Assembly: GCA_005880175.1 (NCBI GenBank)
Contig: VBJR01000061.1
Coordinates: 1,984-24,532 of the forward strand
Direction: 5' to 3'
Source: Chloroflexota bacterium
GTDB lineage: Bacteria > Chloroflexota > Dormibacteria > Dormibacterales > Dormibacteraceae
Length of the DNA stretch: 22,549 bases
The position numbers and the translations under genes are program-made. The first letter of the stretch is position 1, and each line of letters opens with the position of its first letter. Below, one piece after another: positions 13,514 through 20,297 of the stretch. The notes below the pieces were generated by a model. It did not search any database, was not told where the DNA came from, and saw nothing but the letters and a program-made list of their open reading frames with translations.

Positions 13514-13855
13514 GTCACCATCGACGCTGTGCGGGCCGTGGCTCAGGGCCTGCCCCGGAGCTACGAGGTGGTCGTTCACGGGAGGGTCAAGTTCCGTGTG
13601 GGACAGATCGTGTGGCTGGCCTTCTCCCACGACGAGAAGACCATGGGGTTCGCGTTCCCCAAGGAGGAGCGCGACTGGCTGATCGGCGGGGCGCCGGACA
13701 AGTTCATGCTGCCGGGTCGATCTGACCTCCGCTTCAACTGGGTGCACGCCCGGTTGGACGCGCTGGACGAGGCGGAGATGCGGGACCTCGTCCTCGACGC
13801 GTGGCGGATGGTGGTGCCGAAGAAGGTCGCGGCCGCGCACGCTGCGGCCCGCTGA
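13511..13855 (+). CDS. MmcQ/YjbR-family protein
   Basis: A 114-residue cytosolic protein of the MmcQ/YjbR family (CyaY-like fold). Typical traits are the early AVRAVAQGLPRSYEVVVHGR segment, VKFRVGQIVWLAFSHDEKTM, FAFPKEERDWLIGGAPDKFM, then LRFNWVHARLDALDEAEM with ELV-like DLVLDAW and MVVPKKV at the end. The length is normal for the family. Members are often called DNA-binding, but their role is not settled. It stands alone between a palindrome and the convergent TOPRIM gene. Confidence 0.85.
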   Translation: MVTIDAVRAVAQGLPRSYEVVVHGRVKFRVGQIVWLAFSHDEKTMGFAFPKEERDWLIGGAPDKFMLPGRSDLRFNWVHARLDALDEAEMRDLVLDAWRMVVPKKVAAAHAAAR

Positions 13856-13863
13856 TCCCGCAC

Positions 13864-13878
13864 GCCGGGCGGCCCGGC
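13864..13878. terminator. Palindrome between convergent genes
   Basis: GCCGGGC-G-GCCCGGC lies just after the MmcQ/YjbR stop, in the 110-bp gap before the convergent TOPRIM gene. It could end transcription from either side. The inner bases must open to form a loop. Confidence 0.3.
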
Positions 13879-13965
13879 GAACTGGCTCCAGAGCGCCCTT
13901 TCATTCAGCGCACGAACTGGGGGCCTGGTGCCCAACCGCACCATCCCACGCGCTGAGCGCTCCCG

Positions 13966-14526
13966 TCAGACGTGCGCGAGGACGCCGTCCAGCGGCCGTG
14001 GGACGCGGGCGAGATCGAGCGCGTCCACGAGCAGCGCCGCCGCCCGGATCTTGCGGCCGCTGTGCGTGCCCAGGAAGCGGCGGAGCTGCTCCGCGCCGCC
14101 CCGTCCCCGCCACGCGGGCTGCTTCTGGAACGTGCGGAACGACTCCAGCTCACCCGCGGCGTCGATGACCCGCTCCACCGCGGGGACGCCGAGCGCGCGG
14201 ATGAGCTCGTCCTCCAGGTCCGCGACGCACACGTAGAAGCCCAGCCGCTCCATGTCTGAGCGGGTGAGCGGGGAGCCGACGCCGGCCCGCTGCAGGCTGC
14301 GGCGAAAGTCGCCCTCCTCCCCGGCGTCGCAGAGGCCCGCCAGCCGGAGACCGGGTCCGGGCGCGCCGAGCTGCCGGAGGAAGTGCCCGATGTTGGTGGC
14401 GCCTCCCATCGGCACGATGGAGACCCGCTCCGCATCGAGGTTCCGTCCGCGGCGCCTGGCCAGCGCCTCCAGCGCGCGCTGGTCGCTGACGCCCTCCACG
14501 AGCAGGACGGTCCGCAGGGGCTGCAA
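13966..14526 (-). CDS. Stand-alone TOPRIM (OLD-type) nucleotidyl transferase/hydrolase domain protein
   Basis: A 187-residue protein carrying only an OLD-family TOPRIM domain, without the ABC ATPase of full OLD nucleases. Metal-site motifs are LRTVLLVEGVSDQRALEALA (Glu of strand 1), SIVPMGGATNIGHFL and GLCDAGEEGDF (acidic D-x-x-E). The later part (FYVCVADLEDELIRALG, RTFQKQPAWRG, RRFLGTHSGRKIRAAALLVD) also matches the actinobacterial stand-alone family as I remember it. TOPRIM domains cut or join nucleic acid phosphodiesters with Mg2+; this family's substrate is unknown. TTG 14526 starts just before the domain. A TTG at 14601 overlaps the upstream stop as TTGA and would add 25 unlikely residues. 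It is the last gene of the signalling run. Confidence 0.8.
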   Translation of the reverse strand: MQPLRTVLLVEGVSDQRALEALARRRGRNLDAERVSIVPMGGATNIGHFLRQLGAPGPGLRLAGLCDAGEEGDFRRSLQRAGVGSPLTRSDMERLGFYVCVADLEDELIRALGVPAVERVIDAAGELESFRTFQKQPAWRGRGGAEQLRRFLGTHSGRKIRAAALLVDALDLARVPRPLDGVLAHV

Positions 14527-14597
14527 CCTGCCGGACAAGATACCGAAGCGGCAAGTCGGCTCCGGCCGGGTCCGGGCGCTCGCAAACCGGCCCGGCC

Positions 14598-14963
14598 TCA
14601 AGCCAGTGAGGACAGCTCCAGCGAGTCCAGGAGCGCTCGCAGCTCGGCCGGGCCGAACGGCTTGGGCAGCTGCACGAACGGCATCATCCCGGCGCCCGCC
14701 TCGTTCATGTCCGCCGACGCCGTCGTGAAGACCACCCGCATGCCCTCCAGCTCCGGCTCGGCGCGCAGGCGGGCCACCAGCTCGAACCCGTCCATGCCGG
14801 GCATCGCGATGTCCGTGACCAGCACCTCGGGCCGCACCTGCCTCGCGATCTCGATGGCCTGCGCGCCGCTGCCGGCGACCCAGAACTCGTGACCGGTGCC
14901 CCGCATCGACAGCGCGATCAGCTTGCGCAGGAGCGCGTGGTCGTCACAGAAGAGGATGCGCAT
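14598..14963 (-). CDS. Receiver-only response regulator
   Basis: A 121-residue CheY-like receiver with no output domain. The acidic pair is D7-D8 (LFCDDH), the phospho-acceptor is Asp51 in LVTDIAMPGMDG, the conserved Thr is in VVFTTAS, and Lys101 is in LPKPFG. Its gene overlaps the end of the histidine kinase gene by 20 bp, so the two are co-translated and the kinase is its probable phosphate donor. Output must pass through a protein contact, perhaps with another regulator of the run. The stop lies against the TOPRIM gene. Confidence 0.9.
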   Translation of the reverse strand: MRILFCDDHALLRKLIALSMRGTGHEFWVAGSGAQAIEIARQVRPEVLVTDIAMPGMDGFELVARLRAEPELEGMRVVFTTASADMNEAGAGMMPFVQLPKPFGPAELRALLDSLELSSLA

Positions 14964-16026
14964 GCGCCTCCTCGGGCACGGTCAGCGGCAGCTCCACCGT
15001 GAACAGCGCGCCCAGGCCCAGGCCGCTGCCGACGGTGCTCGACAGCGCCTCCCGCTCCAGGCGCACGTGCCGGTCGAAGATCGTCTCCTCGGCGCCGTCC
15101 GGCAGACCGGGCCCGTGGTCCCTGACCCCGACCCGGATCCCGCCGTCGATCGCGCTCGACGTCAGCGAGATCGGCGAATCCGACGGGCTGTACTTCACCG
15201 AGTTGGAGAGCAGGTTGGAGAACACCTGGGTGAGACGGTCGGCGTCGGCCACGATCGCCGGCAGCCGGGGCTCCAGCCGCAGCGTCACGCGGCGGCCGGC
15301 GAACGCCCGCCGCGTCCGCTCGGCGAGCGTGACCAGCATCGCGTTCACGTCCACCGGCCCCACCCGCAGCAGCGTGGTTCCCGACTCCAGCCGGTCGAGG
15401 TCGAGGATGTCCTCGATCAGGCGCCCGAGCCGCTGCGCCTCGCTGCTGATGTCGGCCGCCGCCTCGCGCACCTCCGCGGCCTCCAGCTCCCCGTCGCGCA
15501 TCAGCTCGCTCAGGCCGCCGATCCCGGTCAGCGCGGTGCGGAACTCGTGGCTGACGCTCGCCACGAGGGCGCTCTTGGCGCGGCTCAGCGCCTCGACGCG
15601 GGCGTTGACCTCCTCGATCGCCGCCTCCAGCCGGCGGCGCTCCTCGACATCCTCCAGCATCGCCACCACGAAGCGGCCGCCCCCGGCGTCGGAGGTGGCC
15701 CGTGTCGCCGTCAGGCGGCCCCAGAACAGGCCGCCGTCCGGGCCCCGGAACCGCCGCTCGACCGCGACCTGCCCGGCGCCGTGGCGCGTCAGGCGGCGCA
15801 GCGCCGCGCGCAGGATCTCGGCGTCGTCGTGGTGGACGAGGTCGAACAGCACGGGCCACGAGGCGCCGGCGGAGAGGTCGAGCATGTGCTGCAGCCGCAG
15901 GTTGGCGCCCAGGATGCGGCCCTCGAGATCCAGGGCGCAGATGCCCAGCGGCGCGTGGTCGAAGACGGCGCGCAGGCGCTCGCCGGTCAGGTCGTCCTTC
16001 GCGTTCGCCACCCCCGGGCCAGCCAT
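14944..16026 (-). CDS. PAS-domain histidine kinase with shortened ATPase domain
   Basis: A soluble 360-residue sensor kinase: PAS at about 16-125 (LRAVFDHAPLGICALDLEGR), a short coiled coil, HisKA with His160 in SVSHEFRTALTG, then HATPase with N275 in FSNLLSNSVKYS, VRDHGPGLPDG and GSGLGLG. Related kinases have about 22-26 more residues after GTGLGL (helix, HGG turn and strand) before the final F-x-V-x-L-P. Here GLGL runs straight into GALFTVELPL, so the end of the ATP-binding fold is cut out in frame. Activity is uncertain. ATG 16026 is chosen because TTGACA (16057-16062) and TATCCA (16033-16038), both minus strand, make a promoter whose transcript begins at that ATG. The earlier TTG 16062 lies inside the -35 box. 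Confidence 0.85.
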   Translation of the reverse strand: MAGPGVANAKDDLTGERLRAVFDHAPLGICALDLEGRILGANLRLQHMLDLSAGASWPVLFDLVHHDDAEILRAALRRLTRHGAGQVAVERRFRGPDGGLFWGRLTATRATSDAGGGRFVVAMLEDVEERRRLEAAIEEVNARVEALSRAKSALVASVSHEFRTALTGIGGLSELMRDGELEAAEVREAAADISSEAQRLGRLIEDILDLDRLESGTTLLRVGPVDVNAMLVTLAERTRRAFAGRRVTLRLEPRLPAIVADADRLTQVFSNLLSNSVKYSPSDSPISLTSSAIDGGIRVGVRDHGPGLPDGAEETIFDRHVRLEREALSSTVGSGLGLGALFTVELPLTVPEEAHAHPLL

Positions 16027-16062
16027 AGTGCCTGGATAGGCCGGGCGCGGCGCAAATGTCAA
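16027..16062 (-). promoter_or_regulatory. Consensus-like promoter of the histidine kinase gene
   Basis: On the minus strand a perfect TTGACA (16062-16057), an 18-base spacer and TATCCA (16038-16033) are followed by ATG 16026 six bases later. It is the only perfect -35 box I found. The TGA stop of the upstream unknown gene (16059-16061) lies inside the -35 box. The kinase, receiver and TOPRIM genes can therefore be transcribed apart from the genes before them. Confidence 0.6.
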
Positions 16063-16715
16063 GTTTCCCTGTGGGGCCCCGTCCGGGCGTCCTCGCGGAG
16101 GACGTCGTGGAGGATGACCATGGCGTGCAGGTCGTTGACCATCGCGTGCTGGGCGGGCAGCGATCCCTCCCGGTACTCGACGGAGAGCACGACCGTGGCG
16201 CCCGGCCCCGGCGAGCCGGTGCCCGTCTCGATGGGCCCGGGCCGGTAGCGGTCGTCGGCCCCGGCCGGCAGGGCGTCCAGCACCGCGGCCGCCTCGTCGA
16301 GGTGGCGCCAGCCGAGCGCGAGCCAGCAGGCGCCGCCGCCCCGGCGGAGCACGTACCCGAGCCAGGGACCGTCCGAGCGGTGCGAACGGCCGAGGCGCAG
16401 GAGCACGCGGTGGGGCGGGCCGGGATCCACCCGGACCGGCCGCGAGACCGTCGCCCGCACGGCCCGGGCCAGCTGTCCGACGCCGGACGAGCCGGGCCGG
16501 GCGAGACAGGCCTCGACCGCCTCCCGCAGGGTCACGGCGGACCCGCCCGGCCGGTCCTCGAGGACGGCCAGGAGCCGGCGCAGGTGCTCCGCGTCGAACG
16601 GCTCGCCCCCGGGCGGTTCCAGGCTGAGCCGCGTCACGTCCTCGGCGATGCCCGCCAGGACCTGGACCACTTCCTCGCCGGAGCTCCCGAACCGGCGGCG
16701 ATCGTTGTGCTTCAC
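16059..16715 (-). CDS. Unknown protein in the signalling run
   Basis: A protein of about 218 residues from GTG 16715; a GTG at 16763 would add 16. I recognise no domain. The N-terminal half is helical (EEVVQVLAGIAEDVTRLSLE, EHLRRLLAVLEDR). The middle reads as strands (HRVLLRLGRSH, GPWLGYVLRRGGGACWLALG), and the end has TVVLSVEYREGSLPAQHAMV, then DLHAMVILHDVLRED. There is no signal peptide or membrane segment, so it should be cytosolic. It lies between two regulator genes on one strand, which hints at a sensory or adaptor role, but nothing in the sequence proves it. Its stop sits in the promoter of the next gene. Confidence 0.6.
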   Translation of the reverse strand: MKHNDRRRFGSSGEEVVQVLAGIAEDVTRLSLEPPGGEPFDAEHLRRLLAVLEDRPGGSAVTLREAVEACLARPGSSGVGQLARAVRATVSRPVRVDPGPPHRVLLRLGRSHRSDGPWLGYVLRRGGGACWLALGWRHLDEAAAVLDALPAGADDRYRPGPIETGTGSPGPGATVVLSVEYREGSLPAQHAMVNDLHAMVILHDVLREDARTGPHRET

Positions 16716-16800
16716 GGTCTCAGGTTCCGCCCCCCGCTCCGCCGCCGCACCGTGCAGATGCACGGAAACGCGCCGAACCGCTGCCCGGTCGGCCGGCTCC

Positions 16801-17463
16801 TCAGCGCTCCACGATGCCGAGCTCCGCGGCCCGCGCCACGGCGCCCAGCTTGGAGTGCACCTCGAGCTTCTCGAGCAGGATCTGGACGTACCAGCGGACG
16901 GTGGCCAGGGCGAGGTGCAGGGACTCGGCGATGGCGCGGTTGTCCAGGCCCCTGGCCATGAGGTGGAGGATCTCCTGCTCGCGGGCGGTCAGGGACTCGG
17001 CGACCTGCCTCCGAACAGCCTCCTGGCGGGTCCGCTCCCGCTGCCGCGCGAGCAGGGAGACCAGCTCGGCCGGCTGCAGCAGGATCTCGCCCTCGTGGGC
17101 TCGCCGCACCGCCGAGACCAGCCGGTCGAGCGGCTCCGACTTCACCAGGTAACCGCAGGCGCCGGCGTCCAGCGCCGCCAGGACCGCGTCGTCCGAGCGG
17201 TCGGCGCTCAGGAAGACGACCTTCGGCCGCGGCTCCGCCAGCCGGCGCACGGCCTCGGCGCCCGTGCCATCGGGCAGGTGGTAGTCCACGAGCAGCACGT
17301 CGGGCGCCGTCTCGGCCACCCTCGACACCGTCTCCGCGACCGTGCCCGCGGTGCCGACGACGTCGATGTCGTCCTCTCGCGACAGGGCGACCAGCAGCGC
17401 CTGCACCATCATCACGTGGTCGTCCGCGACCATCACCCGCAGCCTGTCCACCGATCTCGACAT
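16801..17463 (-). CDS. NarL/LuxR-type response regulator
   Basis: A two-domain response regulator of 220 residues. The receiver (about 7-125) has MVADDH, phospho-acceptor Asp60 in LLVDYHLPDGTG, Ser in VFLSAD and Lys108 in YLVKSEP. A linker with an Arg/Gln-rich helix leads to a LuxR-type helix-turn-helix (LTAREQEILHLMARGLDNRA, then ATVRWYVQILLEKLEVHSK). No matching kinase of the HisKA_3 type is intact in the window. The gene diverges from the GT2-GH26 gene across 101 bp holding a 20-bp palindrome, so that module is its most obvious target. TACGAT overlaps ATG 17463, so GTG 17451 (codon 5) is an alternative leaderless start. Confidence 0.9.
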   Translation of the reverse strand: MSRSVDRLRVMVADDHVMMVQALLVALSREDDIDVVGTAGTVAETVSRVAETAPDVLLVDYHLPDGTGAEAVRRLAEPRPKVVFLSADRSDDAVLAALDAGACGYLVKSEPLDRLVSAVRRAHEGEILLQPAELVSLLARQRERTRQEAVRRQVAESLTAREQEILHLMARGLDNRAIAESLHLALATVRWYVQILLEKLEVHSKLGAVARAAELGIVER

Positions 17464-17488
17464 CGTAGTCGGCCACCGGCGGGAACCT

Positions 17489-17508
17489 CGCCCTGCAATT
17501 GCTGGGCG
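17489..17508. promoter_or_regulatory. Near-perfect 20-bp palindrome between divergent genes
   Basis: CGCCC-T-GCAATTGC-T-GGGCG reads the same on both strands except at the two T positions, 18 of 20 matching. It is centred in the 101-bp region between the NarL-type regulator (start 17463) and the GT2-GH26 gene (start 17565). Size and symmetry suit a dimeric regulator such as the adjacent LuxR-type protein. Confidence 0.55.
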
Positions 17509-17564
17509 GACTTCCGGTCGCCCGGCGGGTGTGCCGCGGACGGCTGGGCGAGAAGCTCAGGTGG

Positions 17565-20297
17565 ATGAATGCGAGGACTCGACACCAGGATCTGGCGCCG
17601 GACACGACCGTGCCCGTGCTGTCGGACTCGGAGCGCCACACGTACCGGGGACTGGCGCTCCTCTGGCTGGTGGCCGCGGTGGCATTCCTGGTGTGGTGGT
17701 GCTGGCCCTCGCACGTGATCTCGCTGGTCGGGTTCCTGGTCCCGTCGTTCGTCGTCGGGTACGCGCTGGTGATGCCGGCGTACTTCTTCTACTTCGTCGG
17801 GCGCATGCGCCGGCCCAACCCCTCCCTCCAGCCCCCCGCGGGCCTCCGGGTGGCCTTCGCGACCACGTTCGTCCCCGGGTCGGAATCCCTCGAGGTCCTG
17901 GCCCGGACCATCGTCGCCATGCGCGACCAGGAGGGCCCGGCCCACGACGTCTGGGTCCTCGACGAGGGCGACGCGCCCGCCGTGGCCGACCTCTGCCGCC
18001 AGGTGGGCGCGCGCCACTTCTCGCGCAAGGGCATCGCCCGGTACCAGGCGACGGCGTGGCCGTTCAAGGCGCGCACCAAGGCCGGGAACTACAACGCCTG
18101 GCTGGACTGGATCGCGCAGCGGGGCATCGAGTACGACGTCCTGGTCCAGATGGACACGGACCACGTCCCGCAGCCCCGATACCTGCTCGAGATGCTGCGG
18201 TCGTTCGCGGACCCGGCCGTCGCCTACGTCGCGGCCCCCTCGATCACCAGCGCCAACCACGGCGACTCCTGGGTGGTCGGCGCCCGGTACGAGGTGGAGG
18301 CGACGCTCCACGGCGCCCTGCAGATGGGCTACAACGGCGGCTTCGCGCCCCTCATCATCGGCTCGCACGCCGCCTTCCGGGTCGCCGCGCTCCGCGCCAT
18401 CGGCGGCTTCCAGCAGACGCTGGCCGAGGACCATCACAACACGCTCCGCCTCAACGCGAGCGGGCTGCGCGGCGTGTTCAGCCCCGACGCCATCGCCGTC
18501 GGCGACGGCGCCGACAGCTTCGCCGCGGCGATGACCCAGGAGTACCAGTGGGCGCGGGCGCTGACCCAGATCCTGCTCGGCTTCTTCGCCCGCGACGGCC
18601 GGACGCTCCGGCCGCGGGTCTGGGCGCAGCTCCTGTTCGCGGAGACCTGGTACCCGATGTTCGCCCTCAGCCAGGCGATGGGCTGGCTCATGCCGGTGGT
18701 CGCCCTCGTCTCCGGTCACCCCTGGATGCGGATGAGCTACCTCCAGTTCGTCGCGCTGCACGCCCTGACGACCGTCACGTGCCTGCTGCTCGTGTCCTGG
18801 CTCCGCCGGCGCGGCTGGCTGCGACCGGCCACGGCGCGGTTCCTCACCTGGCGCTCCGCGCTGCTGACGGTGGCCCGCTGGCCGTTCGTCCTGATGGCGG
18901 TCGCGGAGGCGGTCGCCGGCCGCGTCCTGCGCCGCGACTTCCCCTTCCGCGTCACCCCGAAGGGGAGCCGCGAGCGGCGCGAGCTGCCGCTGCGCCTGCT
19001 GCTCCCCTACGTCGTGCTCGTCTGCGGGTCCCTGCTGGCGGCGGCCCTGTACCTCCACCGGGGCGGCACCGGCGCCTCGGACGGCTACCTGTACCTGGCC
19101 CTGGTCAGCGCCGCCGTGTACCTCTCTCTCATCCTCGCGGTGGTCGTCCTGAACCAGCGCGAGAACGTCCGCACCTGGCGGGTGCCGGCGTTCAAGGCGC
19201 TGCGCATGCACCTGCCGAGCTACGGCGTCGCGTTCGTCCTGATCGGCGCGTTCGCCTCGGTCGCCGTCGCCGGCTTCCCGCGCGCCGCCGACGCGGTGGC
19301 CCTGGATGCGGGTGCCCCGCTCGGCTCGGCCGTCCGCTCCGCGACCTCCGTCGTGCCGGGCGCCGGCTGCCGCGGCACCGCGGCGACCGCCCTCGAGCTC
19401 GCCGGCGGCGGCGAGACCGCGCCGGCCGGCGCCGGCTCGCGGCCCGGTCCGGGCTGCCCGGCCGTGACGCTGCCGATCGACCGCCCGTTCATCGGTATCT
19501 ACGACCCGGCGGGCGCGCTGAACGCGCCGGCCGACGCCGAGGAGGTGTTCGTGCAGTGGAAGCCCTCCGCCGGCCAGGAGGTCCACGACCAGGTGGCCCG
19601 CATCGTGGCCGAGCGGCGGGTTCCCGTCGTGACCATCGAGCCGTACCCCTGGAACGTGGACGGGCTCGGCTCGACCACGCTGCTAACCGACATCTCCGCC
19701 GGCCGCTACGACCAGGCGATCGACGGAATCGCGGCCGCGGTGCGCGACGCGTCGCCCACCCCCGTCTACCTGCGCTTCGCGCACGAGATGGACCTCACCG
19801 GCCTCTACCCGTGGTCGCAGGGCGATCCTCAGGCCTACATCGCGGCGTTCCGCCACTTCGCGCTGACGGTGCACGCCACGGCTGGCAACGCCCGGCTCAT
19901 CTGGTCCCCGCAGGGCGCCGCCGCCGACTCGGCGAGCTACTACCCGGGCGACGACGTGGTCGACCTGATCGGGGTGACGGGCCTCGTCGCCACCCAGTGG
20001 GAGGCGACCGGAGTCGTCCCCTCGTTCACCTCCATGCTGGACGTCCGGTACGCCCTGGCCACGCGGTTCCAGAAGCCGATCGTGATCTCCGAGCTCGGCA
20101 CCAGCACCCTGAACGACTCGGACCGGATGCGCTGGATCGAGGAGGCGCGCACGTCGATGGCCAACTATCCGCTCCTGGTCGGCGCGATCTGGTTCGACGC
20201 CCGGACGCCCCACGCGCCCGCCGGAACCGAGTACGCCGACTGGACCCTCAACCAGGCCGAGCTGTCGGCGCTGTTCGCCAGGCAGGTGGCCCGATGA
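17565..20297 (+). CDS. Membrane GT2 glycosyltransferase fused to a GH26-like glycoside hydrolase
   Basis: A 910-residue polysaccharide synthase. Two N-terminal helices (28-80) lead to a cytosolic GT2 domain with VWVLDEGD (129-136), KAGNYNAW (172-179), D-T-D at 197-199, AED at 287-289 and QEYQW at 325-329 in place of Q-x-x-R-W. Further helices (about 355-450 and 481-570) form the transport channel expected in cellulose-synthase-like enzymes. After a Gly/Ala-rich linker with two Cys comes a GH26-like domain (640-905) that should be outside the cell: FIGIYDPAG, VFVQWKPSAGQE, RFAHEMDLTGLYPW with acid/base Glu741, and PIVISELGTS with nucleophile Glu843. GH26 enzymes cut beta-mannans and related glucans. 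One chain therefore seems to make and trim a polymer. The start ATG follows AGGTGG directly. The stop overlaps the next gene as ATGA. Confidence 0.85.
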   Translation: MNARTRHQDLAPDTTVPVLSDSERHTYRGLALLWLVAAVAFLVWWCWPSHVISLVGFLVPSFVVGYALVMPAYFFYFVGRMRRPNPSLQPPAGLRVAFATTFVPGSESLEVLARTIVAMRDQEGPAHDVWVLDEGDAPAVADLCRQVGARHFSRKGIARYQATAWPFKARTKAGNYNAWLDWIAQRGIEYDVLVQMDTDHVPQPRYLLEMLRSFADPAVAYVAAPSITSANHGDSWVVGARYEVEATLHGALQMGYNGGFAPLIIGSHAAFRVAALRAIGGFQQTLAEDHHNTLRLNASGLRGVFSPDAIAVGDGADSFAAAMTQEYQWARALTQILLGFFARDGRTLRPRVWAQLLFAETWYPMFALSQAMGWLMPVVALVSGHPWMRMSYLQFVALHALTTVTCLLLVSWLRRRGWLRPATARFLTWRSALLTVARWPFVLMAVAEAVAGRVLRRDFPFRVTPKGSRERRELPLRLLLPYVVLVCGSLLAAALYLHRGGTGASDGYLYLALVSAAVYLSLILAVVVLNQRENVRTWRVPAFKALRMHLPSYGVAFVLIGAFASVAVAGFPRAADAVALDAGAPLGSAVRSATSVVPGAGCRGTAATALELAGGGETAPAGAGSRPGPGCPAVTLPIDRPFIGIYDPAGALNAPADAEEVFVQWKPSAGQEVHDQVARIVAERRVPVVTIEPYPWNVDGLGSTTLLTDISAGRYDQAIDGIAAAVRDASPTPVYLRFAHEMDLTGLYPWSQGDPQAYIAAFRHFALTVHATAGNARLIWSPQGAAADSASYYPGDDVVDLIGVTGLVATQWEATGVVPSFTSMLDVRYALATRFQKPIVISELGTSTLNDSDRMRWIEEARTSMANYPLLVGAIWFDARTPHAPAGTEYADWTLNQAELSALFARQVAR

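Noticed and set aside
17433..19586. A 717-codon minus-strand frame opposite the GT2-GH26 gene, and similar frames at 7150-8427, 9532-10977 and 20165-21562.
   Set aside because: Same shadow composition opposite clearly real genes; no start signals or motifs.
17342..20293. The long upstream extension of the last membrane-protein frame (open from 17342).
   Set aside because: The part before 20294 is the out-of-frame shadow of the GT2-GH26 gene; the real protein starts at the ATGA overlap.
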